Positions 24,432-32,360 of a DNA stretch of 64,000 bases are shown here, piece after piece. Under the pieces are notes generated by a model. The model had not been told where the DNA came from and searched no databases. It saw nothing but the letters and a program-made list of their open reading frames with translations. The position numbers and the translations under genes are program-made. Within the stretch, counting starts at the first letter, position 1, and every line of letters starts with the position of its first letter. The DNA lies in the NCBI GenBank assembly GCA_016185345.1, contig JACPNS010000022.1, positions 62,001 through 126,000 of the forward strand, in the 5' to 3' direction. The stretch is from Solirubrobacterales bacterium (GTDB lineage: Bacteria > Actinomycetota > Thermoleophilia > Solirubrobacterales > JACPNS01).

Positions 24432-26239
24432 CCCAGCTTGGCTTCGAGCGCGGCGATCTGCTGGTTCATCTCTTCCGGCAGACGCTCACCGAGCTTGGCA
24501 AGGAACTCCTTGACCTGCGGGAGCTCTGCCTTGAGGCGCTCGGTGTCAACCGTCAGCAGCTCTTCGAGAGTCGCATCGCTGATGTTGAGGCCTTCGGTGT
24601 TGAGGTCCGCTGCGTTCGGGACGAGACCGATCGGGGTCTCGACCGCGTCGACCTCGCCATCGAGGCGACGGCATACCCAGTCGAGCACGCGGCTGTTCTC
24701 GCCGAATCCCGGCCAGAGAAAGTGGCCCTGGTCGTCCTTGCGGAACCAGTTGACGTAGAAGATCTTCGGCAGCTTTGCGCCGTCGGTCTTGCCGATCTTC
24801 AGGTAGTGGTTGATGTAGTCGCCCATGTTGTATCCAGCGAACGGCAGCTGAGCGAAGGGGTCAAAGCGGAGCTGACCGACGGTGCCTGCGGCCGCGGCGG
24901 TCTGCTCGCTGCTCATCGTCGCGGCAAGGAACGTGCCGTGCTCCCAGTCAAAGGACTCACGGACGAGCGGCACGACGGTGGCGCGGCGGCCACCAAAGAG
25001 AATTGCGTCGATCGGCACACCGGCCGTGTCCTCCCACTCGGGAGCGATGCACGGAGCCTGTTCGGCCGGTACGGCGAAGCGGGCGTTGGGGTGCGCGGCG
25101 GTTGTTTCTGAACCGGGCTCCCAGTCGTTGCCCTTCCAGTCGATCAAATGGTCGGGCGCGCCCTTGGTCATGCCCTCCCACCAGATGTCGCCGTCGTCGG
25201 TCAGCGCGCAGTTGGTGAAGACTGTGTTCTTGGTGATCGTGTCCATCGCGTTCGGGTTTGTCTCGTAGGACGTGCCCGGCGCGACGCCGAAGAAGCCGGC
25301 CTCGGGGTTGATCGCGTAGAGGCGGCCGTCGTCGCCGAACTTCATCCAGGCGATGTCGTCGCCGACCGTCTCGACGGTCCAGTTCTCAAGTGTGGGAACG
25401 AGCATTGCGAGGTTGGTCTTGCCACACGCGCTCGGGAATGCAGCGGCGATGAACTTGACCTTGCCGGCCGGTGAGGTCAGCTTGAGGATCAGCATGTGCT
25501 CGGCCATCCAGCCCTCGTCGCGCGCCATCACGCTGGCGATGCGAAGGGCGAAGCACTTCTTGCCCAGCAGGGCGTTTCCGCCGTAGCCAGATCCGTATGA
25601 CCAGATCTCGCGGGTCTCGGGGAAGTGGACGATGTACTTGGTCGTGTTGCACGGCCATGCGACGTCTTCCTGGCCTTCGGCCAGCGGAGCACCAACGGAG
25701 TGAACTGCGGGGACGAACTCGCCGTCGTCGCCGAGTTCGTCAAGCACCGGGCTGCCGATGCGGGCCATGATCCGCATACTGGCCGCAACGTAGGGCGAGT
25801 CGGTGAGCTCGATACCGATGTGCGACTTGTCGGATCCGACCGGTCCCATGCTGAAGGGGATCACGTACATCGTGCGACCGCGCATCACGCCGTCGAAAAG
25901 CGGATTGAGGGTGCCGCGCATCTCCTCGGGGTCCATCCAGTTGTTGGTCGGACCGGCGTCGATCTCTTCTTCTGAGCAGATGTAGGTCTGGTCCTCGACA
26001 CGCGCCACGTCGGACGGGTCCGAGAAGGCTGCGTAGGAGTTCGGGCGCTTGGCCTCGGAAAGCTTTGTGAAGACGCCCTTGTCGACGAGCATCTGACAGA
26101 GGGCGTCGTACTCCTCGGCGGATCCGTCAAGTACCTGGATCGCGTCGGGTTTGGTCAGCTCGGCGATCTGCTCGACCCACGCTTTCAGTTTGGAATGCGT
26201 GATCGAATCGATCGAAGAATCAATCGTTGAGTTGCTCAT
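24428..26239 (-). CDS. pckG: Phosphoenolpyruvate carboxykinase (GTP)
   Basis: This 603-residue cytosolic enzyme converts oxaloacetate plus GTP to PEP, GDP and CO2 in gluconeogenesis. The P-loop [13 protein letters not shown] lies near residue 270. [12 protein letters not shown] and the C-terminal nucleotide-binding segments match the GTP-dependent family at normal length. The ATG start is preceded by AGGAG at 12 nt. It is transcribed alone; its 3' end overlaps the convergent PP-loop gene by 4 bp. Confidence 0.96.
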   Translation of the reverse strand: MSNSTIDSSIDSITHSKLKAWVEQIAELTKPDAIQVLDGSAEEYDALCQMLVDKGVFTKLSEAKRPNSYAAFSDPSDVARVEDQTYICSEEEIDAGPTNNWMDPEEMRGTLNPLFDGVMRGRTMYVIPFSMGPVGSDKSHIGIELTDSPYVAASMRIMARIGSPVLDELGDDGEFVPAVHSVGAPLAEGQEDVAWPCNTTKYIVHFPETREIWSYGSGYGGNALLGKKCFALRIASVMARDEGWMAEHMLILKLTSPAGKVKFIAAAFPSACGKTNLAMLVPTLENWTVETVGDDIAWMKFGDDGRLYAINPEAGFFGVAPGTSYETNPNAMDTITKNTVFTNCALTDDGDIWWEGMTKGAPDHLIDWKGNDWEPGSETTAAHPNARFAVPAEQAPCIAPEWEDTAGVPIDAILFGGRRATVVPLVRESFDWEHGTFLAATMSSEQTAAAAGTVGQLRFDPFAQLPFAGYNMGDYINHYLKIGKTDGAKLPKIFYVNWFRKDDQGHFLWPGFGENSRVLDWVCRRLDGEVDAVETPIGLVPNAADLNTEGLNISDATLEELLTVDTERLKAELPQVKEFLAKLGERLPEEMNQQIAALEAKLG

Positions 26240-26404
26240 GGCGAGAGAGTGCTCCTGCGAGTTTGAGATTGGCTTCGGTCCTTGGGGGGACGAGCCGCTG
26301 GAAAATGTGTCCGAATGAGGCGGCGAAACTGGGATGACAAGCCCGCCTCAGGTGTGCTGAGGATAGCCTGAAATCCGAGTAAACGTCAAAGGAGAGCCTT
26401 CCCA

Positions 26405-26800
26405 ATGCACAAGTTCCGAACTGCCGTAGAGGCGCGCGACTTCGACGCGATCCCCCCGATGCTCGCTGAGAACGCGATCTTCCGCAGCCCGGTTGTGTTC
26501 AAACCGTTCGAAGGCAAGTCTTATGTCTCTGCGGTGCTCTTGGCCGCTTTGCGTACTTTGCAGGACTTTCGTTACGAGACCGAGCTTGCGAGCGCCGACG
26601 GCCTGGACCACGCGTTGGTTTTCAAGGCGCAGGTCAACGGTCGAGAAGTTCATGGCTGCGACTTCATCCGCGAGAACTCAGACGGGCTGATTCAGGAGTT
26701 TGCTGTGATGATCAGGCCGCTGTCTGCGGTGCAGGCAGTTGGCGAAGAAATGGCCAAAGCGCTCGCGGTGACCAAGGATGAGCTGGGCGTCGAGGCCTAG
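26405..26800 (+). CDS. NTF2-like (SnoaL-type) small protein
   Basis: This 131-residue protein starts MHKFRTAVEARDFDAIPPML, a typical NTF2/SnoaL opening helix, followed by the curved-sheet pattern (YETELASADGLDHALVFKAQ, VHGCDFIRENSDGLIQEF). The fold forms a small pocket used by isomerases, cyclases or binding proteins; the substrate cannot be read from sequence. AGGAGA supports the ATG. It ends convergently, overlapping the hydroxylase gene by 4 bp. Confidence 0.75.
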   Translation: MHKFRTAVEARDFDAIPPMLAENAIFRSPVVFKPFEGKSYVSAVLLAALRTLQDFRYETELASADGLDHALVFKAQVNGREVHGCDFIRENSDGLIQEFAVMIRPLSAVQAVGEEMAKALAVTKDELGVEA

Positions 26801-27576
26801 CTCGCCTTCGCCTTTTTCTTGTCGTATGCGAGCGTTTCGACTCCGAGCGTGCGTGCCGTCGGTGACTTGGGGACGTCCTTCTGGTCCGGGAACGTCTTGA
26901 GGACGCGGTCGCCGAAGTTGCTGGTCACGCCCATCCAGTAGTCCTCGTGCTTGAAGTGGTGCAGGCGGTGCGAACGCCAGATGCTGCGGAAGAAGCGCGT
27001 CTTCGGGATGTACGGCGTATGGATCAAGAAGTGGCTCCACTCGTAGCGGTAGAGACCGACGTAGTTCCAGAGCAGTGACGAGAGGTAGACGGGGAGCAGC
27101 GCGCCGCCTGTCGGGAGCGCGACTACGAGCGCGATCAGCGGTGCTGACGTGATCGCGATCAGGAACATCGAGCCGAGAATCTCTTGTGGGTGAAGGAGCG
27201 TTTGGTCGATCACCGACGGTGCTTTGTGATGGCGACGGTGCGCTTTGGCCGTGTAGAGGTCGATCTTCTTGCCGGCGATCTCGAATGGCTTGAGGTGCAG
27301 CAGGTAGGTGTGGATGAACCATTCGACGAAGGGCTGGATCGCGAGGACGATCACGAGGGTCGCGACGTCGCGCCAGGTGAAGTCGCCAACTGCGACGCGC
27401 GACGCGCCGACGATCACAATCGCGGCTGCAACTGCCTGTCCGCTGAAGTGATGCATGAACTCGCGGTAGCAATTGCCGAGTGACTTGAGGTCGTCGCGCT
27501 CGCTGGTGAGACGATCGTTGTAATCGGCCGGGACGCTGGTGGCGTGCTCGTTCGGGTGTGCGTGGGCGTGGGACAT
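26797..27576 (-). CDS. Fatty acid hydroxylase / sterol desaturase family protein
   Basis: The protein has 259 residues from the ATG at 27576, which follows the GntR stop after one base (TGACATG). It shows the di-iron histidine clusters of the superfamily: HTYLLH, AHRRHHKAP, HFLIH and SHRLHHFKH. Several hydrophobic segments place it in the membrane. It probably hydroxylates or desaturates a lipid. Tight coupling to a FadR-like regulator suggests lipid-responsive control. Confidence 0.8.
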   Translation of the reverse strand: MSHAHAHPNEHATSVPADYNDRLTSERDDLKSLGNCYREFMHHFSGQAVAAAIVIVGASRVAVGDFTWRDVATLVIVLAIQPFVEWFIHTYLLHLKPFEIAGKKIDLYTAKAHRRHHKAPSVIDQTLLHPQEILGSMFLIAITSAPLIALVVALPTGGALLPVYLSSLLWNYVGLYRYEWSHFLIHTPYIPKTRFFRSIWRSHRLHHFKHEDYWMGVTSNFGDRVLKTFPDQKDVPKSPTARTLGVETLAYDKKKAKAS

Positions 27577-27577
27577 G

Positions 27578-28327
27578 TCAGGCGGTTTCCTTGATGGAGT
27601 CGTTCTGTTGTTCAAGATGCGCGATCGCCGCGTCGATCGCGGCGATCGCTCCACGCAGTGATGTGCGCGCAGCAGCTTCGGCAGCTGCTGAGTCCCCGGC
27701 CGCGATCGCCTCGGCGATCGAGATACGGAAGTCGGAGGACTCGAGCTCTTTGATCGTCCAACCGAGCTGAAGTTCGGGCGCTTGGGCTGCGCTGCGGATG
27801 AGGCTGTTGTAGGCGAGGCGGTACGCGATGTTGTCGGCGCCGTCGAGCATGCGCTCCCAGAAGCGGAGGTCTAGGGCGACGATGCTGGCGTCTTTGGGGG
27901 CGGCCTTGAGCTCGTGTGCGGTCGCGACGAGGTCGGCTTTTATGTGGTCGGATGCGCGGAGCGTGCAGAGTCGGGCGAGGTCCGTGCCGATCGCGGCGCG
28001 CATTTCAAAGCCGGCTCGCCACAGACGTGCGCCGGCGAGGTCCTCGGCTGCGTACTCGGCGAGGAGTGCAAGGGCATCGAGGCCCGCCGTGTGTTCGAAG
28101 TCCTGGACGGTGGTGCCCCCGCCCTGTCGGGATTTGACAAGTCCGACCTGTTCAGCACGCTTGGTCGCCTCGCGGATCACGTGGCGGTTGACGCCGTAGT
28201 CCTCGGCGAGCTGGCGCTCGGGCGCGAGGTTGCTGCCGACCGGGTAGGTGCCGTCGAGGATCTGGGACGCGATCTGCCGGAAGACGTTGTCGGCGAGCGA
28301 CTGGGATTTTGCTTCGCGCAGCGGCAT
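27578..28327 (-). CDS. FadR/GntR-family transcriptional regulator
   Basis: The start is taken at ATG 28327 (MPLREAKSQSLADNVFRQIA), giving 249 residues. An upstream in-frame ATG would translate the operators and promoter. The N-terminal winged helix shows the GntR pattern (LAPERQLAEDYGVNRHVIREATKRAEQVGLV). The C-terminal all-helical FCD-type effector domain is rich in Ala. It sits directly upstream of the lipid hydroxylase gene, and its own promoter carries two FadR-type palindromes. Autorepression and an acyl or organic-acid ligand are inferred. Confidence 0.85.
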   Translation of the reverse strand: MPLREAKSQSLADNVFRQIASQILDGTYPVGSNLAPERQLAEDYGVNRHVIREATKRAEQVGLVKSRQGGGTTVQDFEHTAGLDALALLAEYAAEDLAGARLWRAGFEMRAAIGTDLARLCTLRASDHIKADLVATAHELKAAPKDASIVALDLRFWERMLDGADNIAYRLAYNSLIRSAAQAPELQLGWTIKELESSDFRISIAEAIAAGDSAAAEAAARTSLRGAIAAIDAAIAHLEQQNDSIKETA

Positions 28328-28366
28328 TGGTTGGACCAATGTAGCAGTTGGTTGGACCAATTGCAA
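28327..28366 (-). promoter_or_regulatory. Promoter with two FadR-type operators
   Basis: On the minus strand, -35 TTGCAA (28361-28366), a 17-bp spacer and -10 TACATT (28338-28343) form a good sigma-70 promoter. Two copies of TTGGTCCAACCAA lie at 28348-28360 (inside the spacer) and 28327-28339 (after the -10), 21 bp apart. Each is a TTGGT-N3-ACCAA palindrome fitting the FadR-subfamily consensus TGGTNNNACCA. The predicted transcript start is about 4 nt from the ATG, so the mRNA is almost leaderless. Confidence 0.75.
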
Positions 28367-28405
28367 GTGGGTGGCCGGGGAGGGCTGTGCGGTAACTGGC
28401 CTTGA

Positions 28406-29128
28406 TCAGCGGTTGATGTGGCTGGGAATGCCTCGGCGGATTGCGCGAGTTGCAGGTCGCGATTGCTTGGCTGCGCGGTTGGCGATCTTGTTTTCGAGGG
28501 CTGCCATTCCCTCGGTGGCGATGTAGTGGGCGTATTTATCTCGCTCGCCGTCGAAGAACCAGAGGCCTGAATTGACGTCGAGCCAGCCGGGCGTTCGTCT
28601 ACGACCCAGGTAGTAGTCGTGGCTGGAGAACTCGTATTTGTCGCGCTTGACTTCATGGTTGAGCGTCACGTAGCCCATCGCAAATTTCCCTTGACGACTG
28701 CCATTTATCTTCGTGGCAGTGAATGCTTCGCGAAAGACCGGGACGTTTTCTCGGCCGTACTTGGCATTGAAGTACTTGCCATAGGACCCGAGTACCGATC
28801 GCATTAGGCGCATGGTTCCGTGGATACTGAACTGGCGAATCAGCAGGTGATAGTGATTGTCGAGCAGGCAGTAAGCCACTAGCGATGCCTCGCCGCGATA
28901 GCTCGGGAACATCCTCCGCCGATTCGGATCGCGTTGCGGTTCCGTAGATAGATGACGTGCGAACCGTGCGAGGAACTCGCCCTTGTCCTGGCGGTCGCTG
29001 AAGCAATGCAGGTCATCCAGCGCTCGGGCGGTCAGATGAAACATCCCCTGCTCAAAGCGACCGAGCTCCGACGGCCGCAATCGCTCCGCCTCCAACTGCT
29101 CGATCTCGTACAACCATTCGCGTCCCAT
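28406..29128 (-). CDS. RAYT / Y1 (IS200-like) transposase-family protein
   Basis: This 240-residue protein has the HUH motif of Y1 single-strand DNA transposases (DNHYHLL, H92 and H94) and the downstream tyrosine segment YGKYFNAKYGR (about 116-126). A single gene without IS ends, close to paired palindromes at 29227-29271, fits REP-associated tyrosine transposases, which are usually domesticated. It lies between the rplL terminator and the GntR gene, within the accessory insert that splits the ribosomal/RNAP series. Confidence 0.8.
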   Translation of the reverse strand: MGREWLYEIEQLEAERLRPSELGRFEQGMFHLTARALDDLHCFSDRQDKGEFLARFARHLSTEPQRDPNRRRMFPSYRGEASLVAYCLLDNHYHLLIRQFSIHGTMRLMRSVLGSYGKYFNAKYGRENVPVFREAFTATKINGSRQGKFAMGYVTLNHEVKRDKYEFSSHDYYLGRRRTPGWLDVNSGLWFFDGERDKYAHYIATEGMAALENKIANRAAKQSRPATRAIRRGIPSHINR

Positions 29129-29226
29129 AAGTGGTTAAGAGATCAGCGCCAAATGTTTACCCCCTTCTCGCTGATTCTTTTTGAATCTCCACCATCCCCA
29201 TCCCATGCCTAAGCCAAAAACCGCGT

Positions 29227-29271
29227 CAACGTACAGACGTTGTCGCGCACCAACGTCCGCACGTTGTCGCG
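29227..29271. repeat. Paired palindromes next to the RAYT gene
   Basis: Two hairpins repeat with a 24-bp period. CAACGTACAGACGTTG (29227-29242) and CAACGTCCGCACGTTG (29251-29266) each have a 6-bp stem and 4-nt loop and are each followed by TCGCG. They resemble REP-type targets of RAYT proteins. Other genomic copies cannot be checked from this window. Confidence 0.5.
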
Positions 29272-29289
29272 GAAAAGGGCTTAAGCACG

Positions 29290-29321
29290 CGAAAGGCCCC
29301 ACATTGCTGCGGAGCCTTTCG
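29290..29321 (-). terminator. Terminator-like hairpin after rplL
   Basis: CGAAAGGC / GCCTTTCG form an 8-bp stem, extended inside by CCGCA / TGTGG, 24 nt past the rplL stop. No long T-run follows on the minus strand, so it may act with another factor or protect the 3' end. Confidence 0.6.
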
Positions 29322-29344
29322 GGGTACTACGGGTGTTGCGAGTC

Positions 29345-29725
29345 TTACTTGAACTCGACGGTTCCGCCAGCTTCTTCGATCTCAGCCTTGAGCTTGTCGG
29401 CTTCGTCGCGCTCAATGCCTTCCTTGACGGCCTGCGGTGCGTCGTCGACGATTGCCTTGGCTTCTTTGAGGCCCAGGCCGGTTGCCGCGCGGACAACCTT
29501 GATGACCTGGATCTTCTTGTCGCCACCACCGGTGAGGATGACGTCGACGGTTGAGGACTCTTCCTCAGCTGCCTCGCCTCCGCCGCCACCGCCGGCCGGA
29601 GCGGCTGCTGCCACTGCGGTCGCCGAGACGCCGAACTCTTCTTCGAGGGCCTTGATGCGCTCGGAAAGCTCGAGCACGGAGATGCCCTTGAGCTCGTCGA
29701 TCCAATCTGCTGTTGATGTTGCCAT
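29345..29725 (-). CDS. rplL: 50S ribosomal protein L7/L12
   Basis: This 126-residue stalk protein recruits translation factors to the ribosome. It has an N-terminal dimerisation helix, a hinge rich in Ala, Gly and Glu ([19 protein letters not shown]), and a C-terminal domain with [14 protein letters not shown] and [21 protein letters not shown] precedes the ATG by 8 nt. It is co-transcribed with rplJ, and a hairpin follows it. Confidence 0.97.
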   Translation of the reverse strand: MATSTADWIDELKGISVLELSERIKALEEEFGVSATAVAAAAPAGGGGGGEAAEEESSTVDVILTGGGDKKIQVIKVVRAATGLGLKEAKAIVDDAPQAVKEGIERDEADKLKAEIEEAGGTVEFK

Positions 29726-29774
29726 CTGTGTTTCTCCTTAGGTCTTGCTGATTCTTTGAAAGGTCTGGAAGCGG

Positions 29775-30437
29775 CTATTCGCCGGCCTCTTCGTCTGCGG
29801 GTGCGTCTTCTTCAGCCTCAGCGGCCGGAGCTTCTTCGTCGCCATCAGCTTCGGGGGCTTCTTCGGCCGGAGCCTCTTCAGCAGCAGGCGCAGGCGCAGG
29901 CGCCTCTCCGCTGACAAGACCCTGGTCGCGGATCGCGCCAAGCTGGATCGCGAGGCCACCCAGAAGGCCGTTGAGGCCTCGCACAACACCGATGATCGGC
30001 GATGCGAGCATGCCGACCAGCTGACCATTGAGGACATCGCGACTCGGGAGCTTGGTCAGCGCCGCGAACTGGTCAGTCGAAATGATCTGACCCTCCATGA
30101 CGCCGCCCTTGAACTCGAGCAGCTCGTACTCCTTCTTGAAGTCCGCGATCGCCTTGGCGGCCATGGCGATGTCGCCACGGACGTAGGTGAAAGCGGTCGG
30201 CCCGTTGAGGAACTCTTTGAGGTCGACGCCGCCCGGGGCGTTGGCCTTGTCCAAGGCGAGCGAGGTCAGCGTGTTCTTGACAACCTGAAAACTCGCGTCG
30301 GCCTCACCGAGCTTGCCACGCAATTCCGCAACCTGAGACACGGTGATTCCGCGATAGTCCACGGCGAAAATCGCCTCGGACTCAGAAACGCGTCCTGCGA
30401 CGTCGTCAATGAATGCGGCTTTCTGATCTCTGTTCAC
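29775..30437 (-). CDS. rplJ: 50S ribosomal protein L10
   Basis: The protein has 220 residues from GTG 30437 (MNRDQKAAFIDDVAGRVSES), with GGAG 11 nt upstream. The conserved L10 core (VDYRGITVSQVAELR, FQVVKNTL, SPIIGVVRGLNGLLGG) is followed by an unusually long acidic Ala/Glu/Pro tail of about 45 residues. L10 anchors L7/L12 to 23S rRNA and autoregulates through its leader in many bacteria. The leader probably lies in 30438-30600. Normally it follows rplA; here it is separated from it by about 11 kb. Confidence 0.96.
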   Translation of the reverse strand: MNRDQKAAFIDDVAGRVSESEAIFAVDYRGITVSQVAELRGKLGEADASFQVVKNTLTSLALDKANAPGGVDLKEFLNGPTAFTYVRGDIAMAAKAIADFKKEYELLEFKGGVMEGQIISTDQFAALTKLPSRDVLNGQLVGMLASPIIGVVRGLNGLLGGLAIQLGAIRDQGLVSGEAPAPAPAAEEAPAEEAPEADGDEEAPAAEAEEDAPADEEAGE

Positions 30438-30665
30438 GTTAAGTGGTTCTCCTGTGTTTAACCGCCCGGTTGATGACGAATGCAGGAGCACACAATCGTG
30501 AGCGGCAGATAAAGCCGCGAACAATTAGCACTGCGCCTGGCCGGGAGTTGTGCGGCGAGAACTGACTTGCCGCGCCCCGTCGTCTTGGGCGAGAAAGCGA
30601 ACTTTACCAGCCTTGATGCCTTCGTCGCTAAAGCGCACACGTTTCGCCGTCGATCTCTCGGTCAG

Positions 30666-32360
30666 ATGCGAGCACCCTTCCGAATGCCTGTGGCGCTGCT
30701 GGTCACGACGATCGCAATAGCGCTCGCCGCCAGCCCGGCCGTTGCAGCGCCACCCGCCAACGACGACTTTGCCAATGCGCAGGTGCTGTCCAACGATCGC
30801 GGCATGGCGTACTTCGACCTCTCGGAATCGACCACTGAAGCAACCGAGCCACTGGCCGTCGGCGCGATCGCTCGAACGATCTGGTTCAGCTACACCCCGT
30901 CAACCACGGGGCTCGTGAAGTTCTCTGTTTGCAGCCCCGACCCAGGTCTCGCGATCGCCGGCGCAAACCTCAGCGCGTTCTCCGGCCCAAGCCTCGATGC
31001 GCTCGTGAGCGAAGCGAATTCGAGTGGGAACTGTCCGGTCGATCAGGTCAACGCCGAGATCGCGCAGCTCTCCGTGAATGCAGGCATCACCTACTCACTT
31101 CAGCTCGGCTCGACTGCGGACACCGAGATTCTCGGCGGCTCGCTGATCTACGACTTCAACTCTGCACCACCCGCCAACGACGACTTCGCCGACGCCACCG
31201 AGATCACTGGAGCCCTGCCCCAGACGATCGACGCAGACAACGGACTCGCCACCCGCGGGTTGGATGAGCCGGGCGACGATTTCTGGGGGCCCTGGAACTC
31301 GCTCTGGTATCGCTGGACATCTGACTTCGACGGCGTACTTTCGATCGACACGTGCTCGACCAGTTCGAATGGCGAGACGGCAGTCGACTCACGGGTGAAC
31401 ATTTACACAGAGGACGGCGCGCCCGCGGAATTGTTCGGCCTGAGCCTGTTCGGTACGGCAGGGGACGGCTGCCAGCAGCCGAAGACGCTACTCAGCCACG
31501 AGTACTTCTATGTCACCAGCGGGACCGAGTACTGGATCAACCTCTCAAACGTCGCCGATCAGTTCGGGCACGATTACAAGCTGCGCCTGCGGCGCGTTGT
31601 CGATCCAGAGACAACAGCCGACCCCTACATCTTCCCGAACGGCGGGCAACCGCAGGTTGGCGGGACATACTCGATCGGCGATTACGAGTGGGCTGCGGAC
31701 CCAGGCATAGGCGCCTTCGAATATCAGTGGCTGCGATGCGACTCCGACGGCAACGGATGCTCTGAAATTGACGGGGCGACGACCGTGTCATACGTGGTCC
31801 AGGCCGTCGACCTCGGATACCGACTCCGTGCACGCATAACTGCGCGGAACGGCGTGGCAAGTACGGCCGCGACTTCGGCCGCGACGGAGCTCGTCGTGGA
31901 CACACCCCCGCCACCGGCCGACGCCGGCGGCACGCCCGGTTCGCCGCCGCCGGCCCCGGCAGTTGACCCCTTCCCCACACCAAATCCGTTCGCGAAGTCG
32001 CTCGGGAAGCTCAAAGTCACAAACAAGAACAGACTCAAGCTCTCGAAGCTGAATCTGGACTGCGGCGCAACCGCCACCGGACCGTGCGTCGGAACACTGA
32101 CGATCAGGACTGCGAAGACGAAGACCAAAGTCAAAGGCAGGTCCACGACGATCAAATCCGTCACGCAGCGTTTCAAGCTCAGCGTGGCACCGGGCTCCAA
32201 GCTGCTCACCACCTTCAAGCTGAATTCCGCTCTGGTGAAAGCAATCAAGCTCGCCAGGTCTTTGAAGACTTCGATCGCGATCAAGCTCGGCGCACCGGGC
32301 TTCAGCGTCAAGTCGCTGAGCACTGGCGCGACGCTCTCGCTCAGATTGGAAGCCCGCTAG
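30666..32360 (+). CDS. Secreted protein with paired sandwich domains (564 aa)
   Basis: The signal peptide reads MRAPFRMPVALLVTTIAIAL followed by AASPAVAAPP. Two domains begin with PPANDDFA (about residues 30 and 160) and carry an LWYRWT-type strand, resembling prepeptidase-C-terminal-like sandwiches. An Ig-like QWLRC...C module follows. The Pro-rich linker (about 415-440) leads to a Lys-rich C-terminal domain with a GxCxGT cysteine pattern. The same domain set occurs in the 2138-residue protein beyond topA. No catalytic motif is seen. The end overlaps the topA stop by 4 bp. Confidence 0.75.
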   Translation: MRAPFRMPVALLVTTIAIALAASPAVAAPPANDDFANAQVLSNDRGMAYFDLSESTTEATEPLAVGAIARTIWFSYTPSTTGLVKFSVCSPDPGLAIAGANLSAFSGPSLDALVSEANSSGNCPVDQVNAEIAQLSVNAGITYSLQLGSTADTEILGGSLIYDFNSAPPANDDFADATEITGALPQTIDADNGLATRGLDEPGDDFWGPWNSLWYRWTSDFDGVLSIDTCSTSSNGETAVDSRVNIYTEDGAPAELFGLSLFGTAGDGCQQPKTLLSHEYFYVTSGTEYWINLSNVADQFGHDYKLRLRRVVDPETTADPYIFPNGGQPQVGGTYSIGDYEWAADPGIGAFEYQWLRCDSDGNGCSEIDGATTVSYVVQAVDLGYRLRARITARNGVASTAATSAATELVVDTPPPPADAGGTPGSPPPAPAVDPFPTPNPFAKSLGKLKVTNKNRLKLSKLNLDCGATATGPCVGTLTIRTAKTKTKVKGRSTTIKSVTQRFKLSVAPGSKLLTTFKLNSALVKAIKLARSLKTSIAIKLGAPGFSVKSLSTGATLSLRLEAR

